Positions 7,200-11,144 of a DNA stretch of 11,144 bases are shown here, in pieces (position 1 is the first letter of the stretch; each line of letters begins with the position of its first letter). The stretch comes from Candidatus Fonsibacter sp. (GTDB lineage: Bacteria; Pseudomonadota; Alphaproteobacteria; Pelagibacterales; Pelagibacteraceae): assembly GCA_023257975.1 (NCBI GenBank), contig JALRAW010000005.1, positions 1 to 11,144 of the forward strand. The letters are read 5' to 3'. A program made the position numbers and the translations under genes. Below the pieces are notes generated by a model that did not search any database, was not told the DNA's origin, and saw only the letters and a list, made by a program, of their open reading frames with translations.

Positions 7200-8960
7200 C
7201 TAGACTTTTTTTGATGCTACAATCTGATCTTTTAAGGATAAAAGTTCGTTATACTGAGCCTCGTTCATATTTTTAGATAATGATTCTTCGGCGTCTTTTA
7301 ATTTACTCTCAAGTTTCAAATTATTAACTTGCTCAATCAAATCTTCCAAAAAATTATCAAACTTTTCTTCATTCAAATTTTCTGAAATTCCTTTGATAGA
7401 TGAAAACTCATTTATATCATTTATAATTTGACTAAAATTATTTTCTTCTAAATGCTTTAATAAATTAAACTCTTTGAAAGTCTCAATTTTTTCTAAAATA
7501 TTTAACAAAACTTTTTTTAATTCTTCTAAATTTTTATTATGAAAATTAATTAATGAAAATTTTTTAGATTGATTTTTTAAAATTTGAATATTATTTAAAA
7601 AAAGATACATCAAGGAAAATTCTTTTAATTCAAAAGATGAATATCTTGTAATTTTTCTTGTAAGCTCCTTGGTCTTATTTAATGGTTTAAGATTTTTAAT
7701 TTTCCTATTTGAAAATTGTTCAAAAATTTTATTTTTAAAAAAACTTACGTAATGTTTTTTTACTGTTGAATCTTGAATTAATAGACACAAGTCCATTATT
7801 TTTTTTTCAAATCCTGCTCTTTCTTCTGGTAGCGCTGATTTCAAATCTTGTAAATTATTTTCAAAAATAAAATTACCAATATCAATTTTTTGATCTAATA
7901 AACTCTCAAAAGCATTTTTTCCATTTTTTCTTACAAAAGAATCTGGATCAAAACCATTTGGTAAAATCAAAAATGATAGTGAGTAATTTGGCTTCATGTA
8001 AGCAATTAATTTTTCAGAAATTTTATGAGCAGCATTTTGTCCGCTTCTGTCGCCGTCAAAACAAACTATGGGGTCATTAAAATAACGCCAAATTAAATTT
8101 AAATGAGATTCTGTCATTGCTGTGCCAAGAGTTGCAACAACATTTTTAAATCCAGCCTGATAAAGGCTAATCACATCCATGTATCCTTCGACAACAAAAA
8201 CAATTCCGCTTTGTTTATTTTGGTTCTTGGCGTTATTTAAATTATATAAATTAAAACCTTTTTTAAAAAATTCGGTTTCTGGAGAGTTAATATATTTTGC
8301 TAAATAATTTTGACTTAATGCTCTTCCACCAAATCCAATAACTTTATTATTGTAATCAAAAATTGGAAAAATTAATCTATTTTTAAATCGGTCAATAAGT
8401 TTATTATTTTTTTCATCGTAAAAAAATATTCCACTTTCAATAAGTTCTTTTTGATTAAAATTACCAAACAATGAAAGATTCAAGCCATATTCTCCTGAAT
8501 ATCCTATTTTAAAGAAAGACAATATTTCTTGTGTTAAACCTCTGCTAAGGGCATATTTTCTAACATTCTCATTTTCAGAAAAGTTTTTTTGATAATTCTG
8601 TAATGCAATTGTTAATATTTCGTCATATTTTTTTCTTTTATTCTCTACCTCAATATTTTCTTTGGTAAATTTAAATGCTGGCATACCAGCTTTTGCGGCT
8701 AATTTTCTAACGGCATCACCAAAATTTAATTTTTCTACTTTAACTAAAAAATCAAAAATATTCCCATGTTCACCTGAGCTAAAACAGTGATAAAATCCTT
8801 TTTCATCATTAATAGTAAACGAGGGTGTTTTTTCTTTAGAAAACGGAGATAGACCAACATATTCTCTGCCTCTTCTTTTTAATTGAACCGTAGCACCTAC
8901 TATATCCGATACTTTTATTCTTTGCTTAATCTCTTCTAAATACTCTTTTGGAAATTTCAT
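7200..8960 (-). CDS. dnaG: DNA primase DnaG
   Basis: Synthesises RNA primers for chromosomal replication in complex with the DnaB helicase. The 586 residues show the N-terminal CHC2-like domain (about 1-95), the RNA-polymerase/TOPRIM core and a divergent C-terminal helicase-interaction region (about 430-586). Catalytic TOPRIM residues are intact: EGYMD (E258, D262) and FDGDRSG (D302, D304). RFKNRLIFPI (191-200) and GFGGRAL (209-215) are typical core motifs. Odd point: the zinc ribbon is degenerate. In place of the usual C-P-F-H and C-x-x-C, this protein has S38-P-F-S41 and C59-F-S-S62, leaving one of four ligands. As I recall, serine-substituted ribbons occur in other alphaproteobacterial primases, so this is probably lineage-typical. 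Its ATG overlaps the yqeY stop by four bases (ATGA), indicating translational coupling. Confidence 0.97.
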   Translation of the reverse strand: MKFPKEYLEEIKQRIKVSDIVGATVQLKRRGREYVGLSPFSKEKTPSFTINDEKGFYHCFSSGEHGNIFDFLVKVEKLNFGDAVRKLAAKAGMPAFKFTKENIEVENKRKKYDEILTIALQNYQKNFSENENVRKYALSRGLTQEILSFFKIGYSGEYGLNLSLFGNFNQKELIESGIFFYDEKNNKLIDRFKNRLIFPIFDYNNKVIGFGGRALSQNYLAKYINSPETEFFKKGFNLYNLNNAKNQNKQSGIVFVVEGYMDVISLYQAGFKNVVATLGTAMTESHLNLIWRYFNDPIVCFDGDRSGQNAAHKISEKLIAYMKPNYSLSFLILPNGFDPDSFVRKNGKNAFESLLDQKIDIGNFIFENNLQDLKSALPEERAGFEKKIMDLCLLIQDSTVKKHYVSFFKNKIFEQFSNRKIKNLKPLNKTKELTRKITRYSSFELKEFSLMYLFLNNIQILKNQSKKFSLINFHNKNLEELKKVLLNILEKIETFKEFNLLKHLEENNFSQIINDINEFSSIKGISENLNEEKFDNFLEDLIEQVNNLKLESKLKDAEESLSKNMNEAQYNELLSLKDQIVASKKV

Positions 8961-9421
8961 TTACTTAATAGTTCTTTTAATATCGTTCCTGCTTTAGAAA
9001 AATCTATGCTACCTGAATATTTAGATTTTATAATTGCCATTGCTTTTCCCATGTCCTTGATTGAGGTTGCGGCCGATTCTTTAATTGCACTCTCACAGAC
9101 TTTTTTAATTTCGTTATCATCTAGTTGCTTTGGAAGAAATTCTTTAATTATATTTATTTCTTTATCCTCTTTTTCTGCTAAATCATTTCTTGAGGCTTTT
9201 CTATAAATCTCTAACGACTCTCTCCTTTGTTTTAACATTTTATTAAGAACTAAAATAACATCTTCATCTTTAATTAAAGAATCTTTTGCTCCAGCTCCTC
9301 TCTTTTCAATTTCTTTATCTTTTAAAGCTGAAATAATAAGTCTTAAAGTAAGAACCTTATCTTTATCCTGTTTAAGCGCTGATTCTTTTAATTGAGCATT
9401 TACTTTATCTAATAAATTCAT
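8957..9421 (-). CDS. yqeY: GatB/YqeY domain protein
   Basis: Small cytoplasmic protein (154 residues) homologous to the tail domain of the GatB subunit of the Glu-tRNA(Gln) amidotransferase. Stand-alone YqeY proteins are widespread, but their biochemical role is not established. Visible family features: the N-terminal helix with LTLRLIISALKDKEIEKR (approx. 24-41), the ILVLNKMLKQRRESLEIYRKA helix (approx. 56-76), IIKEFLPKQL (approx. 90-99) and the C-terminal KDMGKAMAIIKSKYSGSID segment ending in LKELLSK. It is the promoter-proximal gene of yqeY-dnaG-rpoD and its stop overlaps the dnaG start. In many Gram-negative bacteria rpsU stands upstream of this trio; here it is absent and carA diverges instead. 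The family call is firm; no specific function should be inferred. Confidence 0.93.
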   Translation of the reverse strand: MNLLDKVNAQLKESALKQDKDKVLTLRLIISALKDKEIEKRGAGAKDSLIKDEDVILVLNKMLKQRRESLEIYRKASRNDLAEKEDKEINIIKEFLPKQLDDNEIKKVCESAIKESAATSIKDMGKAMAIIKSKYSGSIDFSKAGTILKELLSK

Positions 9422-9544
9422 AAGTTTTAAATTACTCTAAATAATCCAATTGCTCAAAAGAAAATATTACCAACTTGACTGGCGATTAACTTTTTCATAA
9501 TGTTCGCCAACTTTTAAATAACTTAAAAGCTCTTAACTCATGGG
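9422..9544. promoter_or_regulatory. yqeY/carA divergent intergenic region with two inverted repeats
   Basis: This 123-bp gap carries the control regions for both directions. For carA, TTGACT (9475-9480) is followed by CATAAT (9496-9501, spacer 15) or TAATGT (9498-9503, spacer 17). An inverted repeat TGGCGA (9480-9485) / TCGCCA (9504-9509) frames that -10 and could be an operator. A second one, CTTTTAA (9511-9517) / TTAAAAG (9523-9529) with a 5-nt loop, would form a hairpin in the carA leader. For yqeY the best candidate is TTGAGC, 17 bases, TAATTT on the minus strand, which is weak. No arginine or purine repressor box is recognisable to me. Confidence 0.45.
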
Positions 9545-10744
9545 TTGTATTTGTCTAAAGAAACTAATTTAGAAACTAAATACAAAATTAAAAATTCTAT
9601 TAATCCTAATGCTATTTTAATTCTTGAAGATGGAGAGCAATTTCACGGATTTGGAATTGGCACTTACGGAATATCTTCTGGTGAAATATGCTTCAATACT
9701 TCAATCACTGGTTACCAAGAAATACTCACTGACCCTTCTTACTCCGGACAAATTATAAATTTTACTTTCCCTCATATTGGTAATGTGGGGGCAAACAATG
9801 AGGATTTAGAAGCTGAGAAAACTTGGGTTAAAGGCGCAATTTTCAGTACTAAAGTATCACATTCATCAAATTACAGAGCATTAGAAAATTTAGATCAGTG
9901 GTTAAAAAAAAACAGCATTACTGCAATTTATGGGATTGATACTAGAAAACTTACTTTAAAAATAAGAAAATTTGGACCTAAAAAAGCGACAATTGCTTTT
10001 AAAGAAGATGACAAACATAATATTAAAGAACTTTTAGAAACTACAAAAAATTTACTAAGTTTAGAAAATTTAGATCTCACTAGGCAAGTTACTTGTAAAA
10101 AATCTTATCAATGGATTGGTAATAAATTATGGAACGGAAAAGGATATGAAGTTCAAAAGAATAATAAATATAACATTGTTGCAATTGATTACGGTATTAA
10201 AACTAATATTTTAAGAAATTTCTCTGAACTTGGATGCAAAGTAACTGTCGTTCCTTCAACAACTATTGCTAAGGATATACTTGATTTAAAACCAGATGGT
10301 GTTTTTTTATCTAATGGACCTGGAGATCCAGATCTTACAGGAAAATATGCAATTAAAATAATTCAAGAAATAATATCCTCAAATACTCCTGTATTTGGAA
10401 TATGTTTAGGTCATCAATTAATAGCTTTAAGTCTAGGTGCAAAAACAAAAAGAATGCATCAAGGACATAGAGGAGCAAACCATCCGGTTAAAAATTTAAC
10501 AAATAATAAAGTTGAAATTACAAGTCAAAACCATGGTTTTGAAGTTACAAAAGATAGCCTACCCAAAGATGTTGAGATTACTCATGTATCTCTTTTTGAT
10601 ACCTCTATTGAAGGCATAAAATCAAAAAACAAACCTGTGTTTTCTGTACAATATCATCCAGAAGCATCTCCGGGTCCACATGATAGCAATTATCTTTTTA
10701 AAGATTTTATAAATTTAATAGAAAAAAATAAAATTAATGCCTAA
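9545..10744 (+). CDS. carA: Carbamoyl-phosphate synthase small subunit CarA
   Basis: Glutamine amidotransferase subunit: hydrolyses glutamine and channels ammonia to CarB to make carbamoyl phosphate for arginine and pyrimidine synthesis. N-terminal CPSase small-chain domain about 20-190 with [28 protein letters not shown] and FPHIGNVG; class I glutamine amidotransferase domain about 208-395 with nucleophile C287 (GICLGHQ) and H371/E373 (QYHPEAS), plus SNGPGDP before it. The length of 399 exceeds E. coli by an 18-residue polar N-terminal extension. The start is uncertain: no in-frame ATG exists near the N-terminus, and the entry uses TTG at 9545 (another TTG lies at 9551). The point matching the E. 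coli start is ATT at 9599. The only nearby ATG (9540) is in another frame. carA and carB overlap by 8 bases. Confidence 0.95.
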   Translation: MYLSKETNLETKYKIKNSINPNAILILEDGEQFHGFGIGTYGISSGEICFNTSITGYQEILTDPSYSGQIINFTFPHIGNVGANNEDLEAEKTWVKGAIFSTKVSHSSNYRALENLDQWLKKNSITAIYGIDTRKLTLKIRKFGPKKATIAFKEDDKHNIKELLETTKNLLSLENLDLTRQVTCKKSYQWIGNKLWNGKGYEVQKNNKYNIVAIDYGIKTNILRNFSELGCKVTVVPSTTIAKDILDLKPDGVFLSNGPGDPDLTGKYAIKIIQEIISSNTPVFGICLGHQLIALSLGAKTKRMHQGHRGANHPVKNLTNNKVEITSQNHGFEVTKDSLPKDVEITHVSLFDTSIEGIKSKNKPVFSVQYHPEASPGPHDSNYLFKDFINLIEKNKINA

Positions 10745-11018
10745 AAGAAAAGATATAAAATCAATTTTAGTTATAGGTGCTGGACCAATTGTTATTGGTC
10801 AAGCATGTGAATTTGATTATTCAGGAACGCAAGCATGTAAAGCATTAAGGTCTGATGGATATAGAATTATCCTAATCAATTCAAACCCAGCAACTATTAT
10901 GACTGATCCTGATGTTGCTGATAAAACTTATATTGAACCCATCACCACTGAAATTATTGAAGAAATTATAAAAAAAGAAAAACCCGATGCAATATTACCA
11001 ACTATGGGTGGACAAACA
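10737..11018 (+). CDS. carB: Carbamoyl-phosphate synthase large subunit CarB, N-terminal fragment
   Basis: Large subunit that makes carbamoyl phosphate from bicarbonate, ammonia and two ATP. The ATG overlaps the carA stop by 8 bases, indicating a coupled carAB operon. The first 94 residues are a close match to the family: [48 protein letters not shown], and [13 protein letters not shown] (residues 82-94). In CarB proteins GGQT is followed by A-LN and the ATP-grasp domain. Here the frame stays open to the window end (136 codons) but residues 95-136 (HILRVGW onward) have no resemblance to CarB, and the DNA turns GC-rich at the same point. I therefore end the genuine gene segment at 11018. The break is more likely a join artefact than a real truncation. 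Confidence 0.93.
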
Positions 11019-11144
11019 CACATTTTACGAGTCGGTTGGTGTATTGCAGGTTGCCCAGGTGAGTTTGTTTCTAAACTGGAAGCACGGGCGCTTGATAAGC
11101 GGGTCGGTCACCACATTGGTTGCGCTCTTGCAGAACGTCGGCCA
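11019..11144. other. Foreign or chimeric GC-rich end segment
   Basis: Counting gives 67 G/C in 126 bases (53%), against about 35% in a 60-base sample of carB just upstream. The sequence breaks CarB homology immediately after GGQT and matches nothing else in the window. The plus frame continuing from carB is open, and so is a minus-strand frame entering from the right edge and ending at TAA (11027-11025). Neither translation is one I recognise. It is most simply a chimeric ligation, amplification or assembly join at a contig end. A real insertion cannot be excluded from 126 bases. Confidence 0.75.

Noticed and set aside
9006..9206. 66-codon plus-strand frame opposite yqeY
   Set aside because: Antisense to a well-supported gene, no ribosome binding site and no domain.
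10737..11144. Treating the whole 136-codon open frame as partial CarB
   Set aside because: Residues after 94 do not match CarB and the base composition changes at the same point, so the continued frame is taken as accidental.
11025..11144. Minus-strand open frame ending at TAA next to the chimeric junction
   Set aside because: Only about 39 codons, unrecognised, and a comparable plus frame is equally open; not enough to call a gene.
1..11144. CRISPR arrays, insertion sequences, toxin-antitoxin or phage genes
   Set aside because: No regularly spaced repeats, transposase or integrase motifs, or unexplained gene clusters were seen; every sizeable open region is a housekeeping gene.

Overview
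The window is AT-rich chromosomal DNA (roughly 30% GC by eye in the coding regions I sampled) from an alphaproteobacterium. It is most likely a streamlined, free-living marine lineage of the SAR11/Pelagibacterales type. The evidence is strong A/T codon bias, short intergenic gaps, an alphaproteobacterial-style FtsZ tail, a DnaG whose zinc-ribbon cysteines are mostly replaced, and the arrangement carA | yqeY-dnaG-rpoD. The SAR11 placement is an inference from composition and general look; I could not run a tree.

Layout, left to right. (1) 1-2325, minus strand: a cell-division/cell-wall cluster transcribed as mraZ, ftsZ, rsmH (rsmH runs off the left edge). ftsZ sits directly between mraZ and rsmH, which is not the textbook dcw order. 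(2) 2326-2546: a regulatory gap with a predicted mraZ promoter, 10-bp-spaced ATGGG repeats that look like MraZ boxes, and further upstream a GTTC-N7-GTTC direct repeat matching the alphaproteobacterial LexA motif. (3) 2547-2912, minus: RNase P RNA (rnpB). (4) 2950-3672, minus: an AmpD-type peptidoglycan amidase with a C-terminal peptidoglycan-binding-like region. (5) 3768-5140, plus: mlaA-mlaC, outer-membrane lipid-asymmetry transport. (6) 5153-5229, minus: a tRNA with a CAU anticodon, probably tRNA-Ile2. (7) 5276-9421, minus: yqeY-dnaG-rpoD, the macromolecular-synthesis operon without rpsU. (8) 9545-11018, plus: carA and the start of carB, divergent from yqeY.

Functionally these are housekeeping genes: division-ring assembly and rRNA methylation linked to the cell-wall cluster, peptidoglycan recycling, outer-membrane maintenance, replication priming, primary sigma factor, tRNA processing, and carbamoyl phosphate synthesis for arginine and pyrimidines. 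I see no mobile element, CRISPR array, defence system or other clearly new system.

The most notable points are the regulatory architecture ahead of mraZ-ftsZ, the rearranged mraZ-ftsZ-rsmH order, the degraded primase zinc ribbon, and the right end. The last 126 bases (11019-11144) abruptly become about 53% GC and stop encoding CarB, although the reading frame stays open. That looks like a chimeric join, so the final stretch should not be read as part of this genome.
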